From contig CALDYJ010000025.1 in NCBI GenBank assembly GCA_937941095.1, forward strand, positions 1 through 47,278: a stretch of 47,278 nt of DNA, read 5' to 3'. This document shows positions 25,496-34,231 of the stretch, piece by piece. Every line of letters begins with the position of its first letter. The first letter of the stretch is position 1. Origin of the DNA: an uncultured Saprospiraceae bacterium. GTDB taxonomy: Bacteria > Bacteroidota > Bacteroidia > Chitinophagales > Saprospiraceae. The notes beneath the pieces are model-generated. The model saw only the letters and a program-made list of their open reading frames with translations. It did no database searches and was not told where the DNA came from. Position numbers and translations under genes: made by a program.

Positions 25496-27511
25496 ATGAA
25501 CAAAGCATACATCAATTTTTTACTTGTTTTATTTTGCCTTAACTGCTTTCAGTGTGTTCCGGCAAAAGAAGAGGTTATTACAAACATATCTTTTGATCTG
25601 CAGGATCCTAAGCTGAAGCAAGTCTATAAATTTCAAGACGAAGGAGCTAGTGACAGCTTGTACAATTACTTTCGAGATATTGACCCGACATACAGGTATA
25701 CAGCTGCTATGGCCTTTGCTTCCATTAGAGACAGTAACTCAATAGATCGGTTAGCCTACTTACTGAAAGATCCAAATGAGAAAGTAAGAACTGCCGCTGC
25801 TTATGCTATCGGGCAGACTGGTCATACTTTAGGAGAAAACTACCTGCTTAATAATTTTGAACGTGGTGATTCTACAAATCAATGGCAAAATTATAACAAA
25901 GCTGTTCTTGAAGCTGTTGGAAAATGTGGTACAGAAAAAACATTAAATTTCCTTTCAAAAATAAAAACTTATACAAATAAGGACAGTACCTTGCTTTTAG
26001 GCCAAGCACTCGGAATCTATAGATTCGCCCTGAGACAAATTATTTTGCCGCAAGGCACAGAAAAAATGGTAAGCTTTATTGATGATGCTGAGACTCCTAA
26101 TGATGTGAAATTTATTGCCTCGAGTTATTTAGCAAGAGCAAAAGTCAATCTAAACCAAACGGACAACATTCAAAAGTTAATTCGACGAATCAATAATAAT
26201 GATGACTATCGAGTAAGGATGATGCTGGCTTTAGCTTTAGGAAAAACAAAATCACCAATTGCTAAAGATGAATTGATTTCTTTGTATTCAAGAGAACAAG
26301 ACTTTAGGGTTAAAATTAACATCATACGAGCTTTGGAAAATTTTCCTTATGCTGAGGTGCAACGAATTCCATTCGAGGCGATCCATGATAATAATCCACA
26401 AGTTGCCAAAGCGGCAACAACTTATCTAATTAATAATGGTGAGGGAAAAGATGGAACAGTATATTGGAGACTTGCTAATAGTGCAAAAACGCAAGCCGTA
26501 AAACTTGATCTCCTTAAAGCAGCAAACCGACATGTTTCTGCCATTTACGAAGAAGCAAATACCAACATAAACAATCAGATTAAATCTATACTAAGGGATA
26601 CCACGCAAGCTGTGCACATAAGAAAACAAGCGATGTCTGCCTTAGGTGAATATAACTGGAACTTTAGGTACATCTACAGAAATGGAATTTCTGATAGAAA
26701 TGAAGCAATAAGAACAGCTACTATGGAAGCCTTGAGTGACATCCTTAAAGATCCAAAATTCGACAGAAAATTTGGATTGGGTAAAACAAGTTCTAAAAAG
26801 GAAATCAGTGTTTACCTTTCCGAAGCCATCAATAGTGGAGATCCAGCTTTAAAAGCTGTAGCTGCTGGAATATTATCTGATACACTCTTAGGCTTTAAAG
26901 AATTTTATCCAAACAGCAGCTTTTTATATGTTGCAAAAAAAGGACTAAAACTCCCGCAAGAAACAGAAACTTTATATGCCTTAGAAGATGCAATTTATGC
27001 CTTTGACGGAGTAAAACCTGAAAGAAAAAAACCAACTCATAACCATCCTGTAAATTGGGATGCTTTAAAAAACATTGAAAACAATTCCATTAAAGCGAGA
27101 ATTGAAACTAGAAAGGGGGACGTTGTTTTAGAACTCTACCCATTAGAGGCGCCAGGTTCTGTTTTAAATTTCATTCAGCTTTCAGAGTCTTCATACTACG
27201 ATGGAAAGACAATCCATAGAATGGTCCCAAATTTTGTCATTCAAGGTGGGTGTCCAAGAGGAGATGGCTATGGCAGTCTCGACTATAGCATACGTAGTGA
27301 AGTTCCTAATTTATATTACGATGATGAAGGTTATTTAGGAATGGCATCTGCCGGTCCAGACACTGAAGGTGTCCAATGGTTTATAACGCATTCTCCTACC
27401 CCACATTTAGATGGTAGATATACAATATTCGGCAAAGTCATAGAAGGCATGAAAGTAGTTCATTCCTTAGAAGTTGGTGATGTCATAATAACAATTAAAA
27501 TCTTGAATTGA
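25496..27511 (+). CDS. Lipoprotein with HEAT repeats and C-terminal cyclophilin domain
   Basis: A 671-residue protein starting at the ATG at 25496, chosen because the signal peptide MNKAYINFLLVLFCLNCFQC begins there and a -7 box lies just upstream. The Cys ending this segment is probably lipidated. Residues about 50-500 are alpha-helical HEAT/PBS-type repeats (VRTAAAYAIGQTG, VRMMLALALGKTK, HIRKQAMSALGEY, IRTATMEALSDIL). The last 150 residues are a cyclophilin: GDVVLELYPLEAPGSVLNFI, YDGKTIHRMVPNFVIQGG, EGYLGMASAGPDTEGVQWFI, and HLDGRYTIFGKVIEGM. The key residues for activity (Arg in HRMVPNFVIQGG, and QWFI) are present. It is a scaffold-tethered foldase. Its stop lies one base before gcvT. Confidence 0.88.
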   Translation: MNKAYINFLLVLFCLNCFQCVPAKEEVITNISFDLQDPKLKQVYKFQDEGASDSLYNYFRDIDPTYRYTAAMAFASIRDSNSIDRLAYLLKDPNEKVRTAAAYAIGQTGHTLGENYLLNNFERGDSTNQWQNYNKAVLEAVGKCGTEKTLNFLSKIKTYTNKDSTLLLGQALGIYRFALRQIILPQGTEKMVSFIDDAETPNDVKFIASSYLARAKVNLNQTDNIQKLIRRINNNDDYRVRMMLALALGKTKSPIAKDELISLYSREQDFRVKINIIRALENFPYAEVQRIPFEAIHDNNPQVAKAATTYLINNGEGKDGTVYWRLANSAKTQAVKLDLLKAANRHVSAIYEEANTNINNQIKSILRDTTQAVHIRKQAMSALGEYNWNFRYIYRNGISDRNEAIRTATMEALSDILKDPKFDRKFGLGKTSSKKEISVYLSEAINSGDPALKAVAAGILSDTLLGFKEFYPNSSFLYVAKKGLKLPQETETLYALEDAIYAFDGVKPERKKPTHNHPVNWDALKNIENNSIKARIETRKGDVVLELYPLEAPGSVLNFIQLSESSYYDGKTIHRMVPNFVIQGGCPRGDGYGSLDYSIRSEVPNLYYDDEGYLGMASAGPDTEGVQWFITHSPTPHLDGRYTIFGKVIEGMKVVHSLEVGDVIITIKILN

Positions 27512-27512
27512 A

Positions 27513-28637
27513 ATGAGCAGTACTTCAGAATTAAAAAATACAGCATTATCTAATAAGCATATTGACTTAGGTGCAAAGATGACACCTTTTGCAGGATATA
27601 ATATGCCGGTTTATTATACGAACATTATTGATGAGCATAAAGCTGTTAGAAATAATGTAGGTGTATTTGATGTATCTCACATGGGTGAATTTATCGTCCG
27701 AGGAAAAGGAGCCTTAGATCTCTTACAGCAAGTAACGAGCAATGATGTTTCTAAATTAGAAATCGGAGAAATACAATACTCTTGTATGCCAAATCATTCA
27801 GGAGGAATAATTGATGACTTGTTGGTTTATAGATTAAGTGAAGAAAATTGTTCAGAAGGAGAAAGAGCTTACATGCTAGTAGTTAATGCATCTAATATTG
27901 AAAAAGATTGGGAATGGCTAGCAGAGCACAATAAGTACGAAACTCATTTAATTAACATCTCTCAAAGAACAGGTTTATTAGCTGTGCAAGGGCCAAATGC
28001 TACAAAAGCACTTCAAGAATTAACGGACATTGATTTAGGTTCATTAAAGTATTACACTTATACAAAAGGAGAATTTGCAGGCTTAGCGAACGTCTTAATC
28101 TCTGCTACTGGTTATACTGGTGCAGGTGGTTATGAAATTTATGTAAACAACGATCAAATGCCAACATTGTGGGAAAGAATTATGCATGTAGGCAAAGCGC
28201 ATGATTTAAAACCTGTAGGCCTAGGTGCAAGAGATACACTTCGATTGGAAATGGGATACTGCTTGTATGGAAATGACATCGATGATACAACTTCTCCTAT
28301 TGAAGCAGGCCTAGGTTGGATTACAAAACTCGACAAAGGAGAATTCAATTCTTCTGAACTATTTCAAACTCAAAAAAGGGAAGGTATTAAACGCAAATTA
28401 GTTGCATTTAAAGTAGAAGACAGAAGAGTGCCTAGACATGACTATCAAATTGAAGATTCAGAAGGCAACAATATAGGTAAAGTGACATCAGGAACTATGT
28501 CTCCATCTTTATCCTATCCTATTGGAATGGGGTATGTAGACAAAGCATCAGCAAAAAAAGGAACCGAGATTTTTATTAACACTGGAAAAAAGTCCTTAAA
28601 AGCTGAGATCGTAAAGCTGCCGTTTTATACGAAGTAG
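27513..28637 (+). CDS. gcvT: Aminomethyltransferase (glycine cleavage T protein)
   Basis: A 374-residue folate-dependent enzyme. N-terminal GAKMTPFAGYNMPVYY, VFDVSHMGEF, and GGIIDDLLVYRL with Asp101, equivalent to the catalytic Asp of E. coli GcvT, are present. TGYTGAGGYEIYV, ARDTLRLEMGYCLYGNDID, and the C-terminal barrel with VTSGTMSPSL complete the family. It takes the aminomethyl group from lipoylated GcvH to tetrahydrofolate. Full length. It starts one base after the stop of the HEAT-cyclophilin gene, an odd functional neighbour. LipA, which lipoylates GcvH, is nearby. Confidence 0.96.
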   Translation: MSSTSELKNTALSNKHIDLGAKMTPFAGYNMPVYYTNIIDEHKAVRNNVGVFDVSHMGEFIVRGKGALDLLQQVTSNDVSKLEIGEIQYSCMPNHSGGIIDDLLVYRLSEENCSEGERAYMLVVNASNIEKDWEWLAEHNKYETHLINISQRTGLLAVQGPNATKALQELTDIDLGSLKYYTYTKGEFAGLANVLISATGYTGAGGYEIYVNNDQMPTLWERIMHVGKAHDLKPVGLGARDTLRLEMGYCLYGNDIDDTTSPIEAGLGWITKLDKGEFNSSELFQTQKREGIKRKLVAFKVEDRRVPRHDYQIEDSEGNNIGKVTSGTMSPSLSYPIGMGYVDKASAKKGTEIFINTGKKSLKAEIVKLPFYTK

Positions 28638-28675
28638 TTAATTTTTCGTAAATTAAATAAAATCAAAGCTTTAGC

Positions 28676-29176
28676 ATGGAATTTCAAGAAGGGAAAGAAA
28701 AATTTTTACAGACGTGGGGTGCGCTAGGATCTAATTGGGGAATTAACCGTACAATGGCCCAAATCCATGCTTTATTGTTGATAGCTCCTAAGGCTATGAG
28801 TGCAGAAGAAATTCGGGATGAACTCCAAATTTCTATGGGCAATGCAAATATGAATTTAAGAGCTTTAATAGATTGGGGCCTGGTCTACAAAGAATTAAAA
28901 ACTGGAGAAAGAAAAGATTTCTTTATTGCAGAAAAAGAAATGTGGGAAGTAGTAAAAAAAATCATTCAACAAAGAAAGAAAAAAGAACTTGAACCGCTAA
29001 GTAAAACATTAGCAGAAATATCTAAAGTAGAAGGTACAGATGAACATGCTGAAGAATTTAAAAAAATCATCAAAGACATAGAACTCTTTAGTAATAAAGC
29101 AGATTCAATGTTAGACAGAATATCTGCAGCAGATTCAAATTGGTTATTCGGTACATTCATAAAACTAATAAAATAA
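28676..29176 (+). CDS. GbsR/MarR-type transcriptional regulator
   Basis: A 166-residue winged-helix protein of the GbsR group. FLQTWGALGSNWGINRTMAQ at the N-terminus, then IHALLLIAPKAMSAEEIRDEL, ISMGNANMNLRALIDWGLV (recognition helix) and KTGERKDFFIAEKEMWEVV. It has a helical C-terminus rich in lysine and glutamate. GbsR proteins in Bacillus repress choline/betaine genes; Bacteroidota members are uncharacterised. It lies 38 bases after gcvT, so it could be part of that transcript. No clear operator was found near it. Confidence 0.87.
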   Translation: MEFQEGKEKFLQTWGALGSNWGINRTMAQIHALLLIAPKAMSAEEIRDELQISMGNANMNLRALIDWGLVYKELKTGERKDFFIAEKEMWEVVKKIIQQRKKKELEPLSKTLAEISKVEGTDEHAEEFKKIIKDIELFSNKADSMLDRISAADSNWLFGTFIKLIK

Positions 29177-29251
29177 TCTTTCTAAGATTAATTCCATTTA
29201 CAAGAACCTATAAACATTTTACAAGTATAATTAACTAAGTCATCACTTGAT

Positions 29252-30364
29252 ATGAAGATTAGACCTTTTCGTGCAGTTATACCAAAAATGAATTTTGTGG
29301 CTTCTCCACAAACTTTTTTTTCATCCGTTAGACAAAAGTACCCAGAATACAAAGAAGGAAACTTTTTTAAAAAAGCATCTCAAGAAGCCATATATCTTTA
29401 TCAGATTAACAGAAACAACAAGACCCATACCGGTTTAATTACTTGTACTCATACCAAAGAGTTTATTTCTAATAAGATTAAGAAACATGAAAACACCTTA
29501 AAAGCTAAGGAGCAACAACAAATTGATTTGATGCTTCTAAGATCCGCAGTAGTGAAACCAATACTTGTATTTTATGAAGAAGTGAAAAAAATAAATATTG
29601 CCATTCAAAATCACATAAATGACAATGATCTTTTTTTTGAAATTGAATTAGAAGAAAACAATGAAATTCATACCATCTGGGAAATCAAAGAAGGTGATGA
29701 AATAGAGCTCTTTCAAAAACTATTTAAGGAATTGATACCAGAAGCTTATATTGCTGATGGGCACCATAGATCTGCTGCTAATGCATTAATGTATAAACAA
29801 CATAAAGCTGAAAAATCAGAATACAATCCATTTGAATATTTAATGACAGCCTATTTTCCTGCCCCTGAATTAGAAATATGGGATTTCAACAGGATATTAA
29901 ATTTATCGAAAGATTTCTCTCCGACTAGGTTTTTAGCAAAAATGTCAAAGTTATTTGACATCGAATTTATGTTCAAGCCTGAAAAACCAAAAAAGAAATT
30001 CCACATGAGCATGTACCTCAACAATGAATGGTATAGTATGAGTTGGAAAAAAGAAATTTTAAAAAAGCAGGGAAAAACTAAAGTAGTATTAGATGCCACT
30101 TTGCTAAATGAATATGTTTTAGAAGACATCATAGGAATTAAAGATGTTAGAACAGATACAAGAATAAAGTATTGCGAAGGCATTAAAGGTATAGATGATT
30201 TTATAAATAGAATTGAGAAAAATGAAGGTCAATTAGGTTTCGTCCTCTATCCTGTCATGATGGAAGACCTTATCGCCATTGCGGATAAAAATAAAATCAT
30301 GCCTCCAAAGTCAACTTGGTTCGAGCCAAGAATGAAAAATGGCCTTTTGGTTCAAGAGCATTAA
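29252..30364 (+). CDS. DUF1015 family protein
   Basis: A 370-residue cytoplasmic protein. The family marks are the start [26 protein letters not shown] in the first third, and [17 protein letters not shown] in the middle; the ADGHHR motif is the most conserved part. Near the end are [14 protein letters not shown] and the final [12 protein letters not shown]. Biochemical function is unknown; in many Bacteroidota it accompanies serine-biosynthesis genes, which are not present here. Its end overlaps an open frame that precedes the amidohydrolase, whose true start is 14 bases after its stop. Confidence 0.9.
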   Translation: MKIRPFRAVIPKMNFVASPQTFFSSVRQKYPEYKEGNFFKKASQEAIYLYQINRNNKTHTGLITCTHTKEFISNKIKKHENTLKAKEQQQIDLMLLRSAVVKPILVFYEEVKKINIAIQNHINDNDLFFEIELEENNEIHTIWEIKEGDEIELFQKLFKELIPEAYIADGHHRSAANALMYKQHKAEKSEYNPFEYLMTAYFPAPELEIWDFNRILNLSKDFSPTRFLAKMSKLFDIEFMFKPEKPKKKFHMSMYLNNEWYSMSWKKEILKKQGKTKVVLDATLLNEYVLEDIIGIKDVRTDTRIKYCEGIKGIDDFINRIEKNEGQLGFVLYPVMMEDLIAIADKNKIMPPKSTWFEPRMKNGLLVQEH

Positions 30365-30378
30365 ATTCCCCAAAAAAG

Positions 30379-31575
30379 ATGAATAAAAAGATTAGCGCAG
30401 ATTACATCATTCCTATTATTGGATCCCCAATAAAAAACGGTGTGGTAGAAATAAACGAAAAAGGTGTTATCACTGGCATCTCTTCATCAGCTAATCATGA
30501 TTCAACTAGCATTGAAAAACACAAAGGTGTTATAGTCCCTGGATTTATAAACACTCATTGTCATTTAGAGCTTTCTCATATGAAAGGCAAAGTAGACACT
30601 GGCACTGGTCTGATTCCTTTTATATCAAATGTGGTAAAACATCGGGATATTCCGCAAGAAGAAATTTTAGAGGCCATAAGAAAAGGAGATGAAGAGATGC
30701 AAAACGAAGGTATTGTAGCTGTCGGCGACATTTCTAATAAGGCAGATACGGTAAATCAAAAAACCAAGAGTCCGATTAGGTATTACACTTTTATTGAAAT
30801 GTTTGATTTTCTGCAAGATGATTGGGCTCAAAAGGAGTATGACAAGTATAAACTTGTTTTTGATGCACATAAGAATGACGAGAAAAATAAAAAATCAGCC
30901 GTTCCTCATGCTCCATATACCTGCTCTAAAACTTTATTTAAAAAGATTAATACCTTAAACATAAATTCAGTTACCGTTAGTATCCATAATCAAGAAACTC
31001 TGCCAGAGAATGAATTGTTTTTAGAAAAGAAAGGAGATTTTATTGACTTTTACAAAGGCTTTAATATTCCTTTAGATAATTTTTCTAAAACTGGAGAAAA
31101 TTCTATTGCCTATGCTATATCAAATATGGATGCGAAACAAAAAACATTATTTGTCCATAATACATTGACTACTAAAAAAGACATTGAGAAAGCTCTAAGG
31201 TGGAATAAAAACACCTACTGGGCTACCTGTGCAAATGCTAATTTATTTATTGAAAATAGTTTACCTAATTACCAATACTTTATAGATTCAAAAGCAAACA
31301 TGACTATAGGCACAGACAGCTTAACTTCAAATTGGCAGCTAAGTATTCTTGAAGAAATGAAAACCATTCATAAGTATCAATCTTACGTTGACTTGCTAAC
31401 TCTATTAAAATGGGCAACCATAAACGGGGCAAAAGCATTGGGCATGGATGACGAATTAGGGAGTTTAGAAGTTGGTAAAAGTCCTGGCCTTAATCTTCTT
31501 AATGTTGAAGTCAAAGAAGGCGAACCATTGGAATTGTTTTTACGACGAGATACAAAGGTCACAAAATTGATTTAA
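30379..31575 (+). CDS. Amidohydrolase-family metal-dependent deaminase/hydrolase
   Basis: A 398-residue TIM-barrel hydrolase starting at the ATG at 30379; the frame continues upstream into the DUF1015 gene, so the upstream Met at 30316 is unlikely. Metal ligands by motif: [15 protein letters not shown] (His60, His62), SIHNQET (His203, Glu206), and GTDSLTSN (Asp313). It ends with the typical [23 protein letters not shown]. The pattern is that of the SsnA/MtaD/aminofutalosine deaminase group, which deaminates purine-like or amine substrates. The exact substrate is not deducible. A strong bidirectional terminator includes its stop codon. Confidence 0.87.
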   Translation: MNKKISADYIIPIIGSPIKNGVVEINEKGVITGISSSANHDSTSIEKHKGVIVPGFINTHCHLELSHMKGKVDTGTGLIPFISNVVKHRDIPQEEILEAIRKGDEEMQNEGIVAVGDISNKADTVNQKTKSPIRYYTFIEMFDFLQDDWAQKEYDKYKLVFDAHKNDEKNKKSAVPHAPYTCSKTLFKKINTLNINSVTVSIHNQETLPENELFLEKKGDFIDFYKGFNIPLDNFSKTGENSIAYAISNMDAKQKTLFVHNTLTTKKDIEKALRWNKNTYWATCANANLFIENSLPNYQYFIDSKANMTIGTDSLTSNWQLSILEEMKTIHKYQSYVDLLTLLKWATINGAKALGMDDELGSLEVGKSPGLNLLNVEVKEGEPLELFLRRDTKVTKLI

Positions 31576-31625
31576 AGTAAAAAGGCTCCAATGAAAATTC
31601 ATTGGAGCCTTTTTACTTTAAATCA
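31568..31625. terminator. Bidirectional terminator, 28-bp perfect stem
   Basis: Bases 31568-31595 are the exact reverse complement of 31598-31625, leaving only AA as a loop. The GC-rich centre (GGCTCCAATGAA and its partner) is flanked by A and T runs on both sides, so it can terminate on both strands. It overlaps the stop codon of the plus-strand amidohydrolase and lies 10 bases from the stop of the minus-strand esterase. Confidence 0.93.
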
Positions 31626-31635
31626 GTGTCGTACA

Positions 31636-32874
31636 CTATTCAAATACAATTGCTTTTGTTATAGGTGCATAATGTGATTTAAATCTAATGTGTGCATAAA
31701 AATATCCACTACCAATTTGATCTTTATTTATGCTGATCTTATTTCCAGAAGCATTATCTAATCTATATATCACTTTTCCCGCCCTGTCAAACACTAAGAA
31801 ATCATAGGCTTCTGTATGTTCTATTCCCAACTCAATTTGTATAAAGTCAGAAGAAGGGTTTGGAAATACATCTGTTTGGACGCCTATCAAATCTTGAGAA
31901 GAGACAACATAATTACAAAGAATATCTTCTAAGAAAGGATACAATTGATCTGCTAACAAGGCTTGTTGATCAGCAAACATTGGTTCTGTGTAAATATCCG
32001 TATGTCCTCCTCCTTCAACAATAATGATTTGATTTAATAATCCAACTTCTTCACATTTAGGGTGAATAAGCCCTGAACCATTTATGGACATTATATCAGC
32101 AGCAAGACCACTTAAAAACGGAACTGTTTCATCAGCTGTGCCATGCATACTGAAAACAGGAATGTCGTCGCTATCTACCCAATCTGTAAGGTATACCCCA
32201 CCGGACAAATTAATGATTCCTATGGGATCAGAATTAAATCCTTGATGATCACCATCTCCGTCTATTCCTCCATTAGCATCTATTAAATCTTGAAGAAAAT
32301 CAGGTTTTGCATCATCCTCATCCATGAAACCAACTTGTGCAGCCATAATTGCTCCAGCTGATAAACCACCTGTCATGATTAAATTTGGGTCAACACGAAA
32401 TTCATTAGTCATAGTTGTAGCATCTTGTCTAAAGTATCTAATAGAAGTTTTCATATCTCCAACTGCATTCACAACAACACCTAACAATTCAATAGAATCT
32501 GGAATTCCAGCAAGTAAAGGCCATAATGAATAGGATATTGAAGCTGCTACATATCCTCTTTTAGCAAACTCAGTACAGCTTTCCACCATGTAAGGATTCT
32601 CTCTTGTTCCAAAGATAAAGCTACCTCCATGAGCCATGATGACAAGGGGTCTATCTTCGGCAGTATCTCCTGCAGGTTCATAGACATCCATAAGTAAATC
32701 AAATTCACGTCCTAATACATCGACTCCAACTCCGTATTTTACAGCTTTTGTAACAGAAACTTCTTCGAAAGTCGACTCAATAAAACGAGTCCCATCACAA
32801 AGATCACTACCCTGTGAGTGTAATAGATTAGGAATAATGAAAATTAAACATAGAAAGGTGTAGAGTTTTTGCAT
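31636..32874 (-). CDS. Secreted alpha/beta-hydrolase (esterase) with T9SS type A sorting domain
   Basis: A 412-residue protein. Signal peptide about 1-20 (LYTFLCLIFIIPNLLHS). The hydrolase fold shows VIMAHGGSF (oxyanion HGG at 82-84), GGLSAG with nucleophile Ser172, GTADETVPF with Asp248 and GGGHTDIY with His291, a full triad. Three cysteines (CEEVG, CNYV, LCDGT) could form disulfides. Residues about 335-412 (VFPNPSSDFIQIEL ... DFLVFDRAGKVIYRLD ... FYAHIRFK) are a T9SS type A C-terminal signal, so it is a surface or released enzyme. An ester of a sugar or lipid is the likely substrate. Its start is 15 bases after the DUF5723 gene. Confidence 0.9.
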   Translation of the reverse strand: MQKLYTFLCLIFIIPNLLHSQGSDLCDGTRFIESTFEEVSVTKAVKYGVGVDVLGREFDLLMDVYEPAGDTAEDRPLVIMAHGGSFIFGTRENPYMVESCTEFAKRGYVAASISYSLWPLLAGIPDSIELLGVVVNAVGDMKTSIRYFRQDATTMTNEFRVDPNLIMTGGLSAGAIMAAQVGFMDEDDAKPDFLQDLIDANGGIDGDGDHQGFNSDPIGIINLSGGVYLTDWVDSDDIPVFSMHGTADETVPFLSGLAADIMSINGSGLIHPKCEEVGLLNQIIIVEGGGHTDIYTEPMFADQQALLADQLYPFLEDILCNYVVSSQDLIGVQTDVFPNPSSDFIQIELGIEHTEAYDFLVFDRAGKVIYRLDNASGNKISINKDQIGSGYFYAHIRFKSHYAPITKAIVFE

Positions 32875-32889
32875 TGTTGATGTTTTTAA

Positions 32890-34227
32890 TTAGAAAGATA
32901 AAGCCATACCTATTCTCCCGGTCAATTCGTTTGAGTTGCCAATCAAACCCAATAAGGTATCCGTACTTCCATACAATTGGAAAGGTCCAATTTTGAAACT
33001 TCCCATGATACCGAAATTACTATTTCTTTCGTTTTGGTAAGAGTAATTAAGTCCTAAAATAATATTTTTAGTTAAGCTGTATTGTCCGTTTACTGCTATT
33101 GCGGAACGATTTAGATCATTTCCAAAAGTGTTTCTATATAGCAAGCCAAGAACAATTTTATCATTTACAAAATATTGGCCACCTATATAGAAAGAACTAT
33201 TCAATTTAGTTTCAAAGGAAATATTTTCTGTTTTTTGAAAAGCGAATATTTCTTCTAGTGTGTCAATCTTGACATCGAAGTCAATGTTTTCATCTGCGAA
33301 GAATCCACTTAAATCAGTCCCAGTATAATCATATTGGCCATTTGACCTAAATTCATTTGCATTATTCTCCCAATTGATTTTTCCTAGATCAACTATACTT
33401 GCTGCTAGAAATATTTTTTCTGAGACTTTATAACTTAAGCCTAAATCAATACCTAGTCCTGCATTTTCAAAAGCCAAATTATCAAAGGTGATGGCATTAA
33501 TGTCAAAATTAAAATCTGAAACCCCTGAGATGTCTACAAAAGAAGCACTCTGAAAAGTGTAATCAACGTCAAACCTTAGCTGGTAAATGTCATCACTTGT
33601 AAACAGTGATGCCTTGCCTCTTGGAGATTGAATGGCTCCGACGCCTGAAAGAAACTTGAGCTTAATTCCAGCTTTTAATTTTTTTGTCAAATCATAATTT
33701 GCACCAAGCCCAAATTCATGAAATGAATTCAATGCTAACAAAGGTTCAAATCGAACGGTCTCACCTATGTATTGACTATTCCCATCAAAAATCAATCTTG
33801 CTAATTCCTCAGGATAAGTTAAACTAGAATTAAATCTAATCCTATGAGAAATATTCAATCCTAATGCTCCAAATTTTACTCCTATTCCAATCGTTTGTAG
33901 ATCCAGATTTGATTCAAAAGTATTGAGCGGATCTAAATCATCCAGTACATTATCTAAACTTATAATGTTTCTATTTTCGGATTCAAAAATGATGTCTTTT
34001 ATATTTACTTCAGGACTATGATAAAAGCCGTATTGAAGAATTGGTAAACTTATTTGAATTTTTGAAGAATCGGCAATTGATGGATTTATTTGATTTGCTG
34101 CCCAAGAATCGTTTATAAAAAAAGATCCTAAATCACTTTGGGCATTTAAGCCTGAAAAAAAATACAAACTAGATCCTATTATAATCGCTGCTTTATACAA
34201 AACAGTTTTAAAAAAAAACTTATTCAT
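32890..34227 (-). CDS. DUF5723-type outer-membrane beta-barrel
   Basis: A 445-residue protein with a signal peptide (KAAIIIGSSLYFFSGLNAQ). The mature protein is rich in alternating beta strands: GVKFGALGLNISHRIRF, EFGLGANYDLTKKLKAGIKL, GLGIDLGLSYKVSEKIFLA, and a C-terminal strand ending RIGMALSF with a terminal Phe, as in barrels. The start SDLGSFFINDSWAANQINPSI is typical of the DUF5723/PorV-like group. In Bacteroidota such barrels may act in surface protein delivery, which is inferred. It is between a lipoprotein and a T9SS esterase in the same transcript, four bases from the lipoprotein gene. Confidence 0.8.
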   Translation of the reverse strand: MNKFFFKTVLYKAAIIIGSSLYFFSGLNAQSDLGSFFINDSWAANQINPSIADSSKIQISLPILQYGFYHSPEVNIKDIIFESENRNIISLDNVLDDLDPLNTFESNLDLQTIGIGVKFGALGLNISHRIRFNSSLTYPEELARLIFDGNSQYIGETVRFEPLLALNSFHEFGLGANYDLTKKLKAGIKLKFLSGVGAIQSPRGKASLFTSDDIYQLRFDVDYTFQSASFVDISGVSDFNFDINAITFDNLAFENAGLGIDLGLSYKVSEKIFLAASIVDLGKINWENNANEFRSNGQYDYTGTDLSGFFADENIDFDVKIDTLEEIFAFQKTENISFETKLNSSFYIGGQYFVNDKIVLGLLYRNTFGNDLNRSAIAVNGQYSLTKNIILGLNYSYQNERNSNFGIMGSFKIGPFQLYGSTDTLLGLIGNSNELTGRIGMALSF

Positions 34228-34231
34228 TTAT

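Noticed and set aside
30316..30378. Amidohydrolase starting inside the DUF1015 gene
   Set aside because: The 21 extra residues are a frame-shifted copy of the DUF1015 C-terminus coding DNA. The family fold starts at the ATG at 30379.
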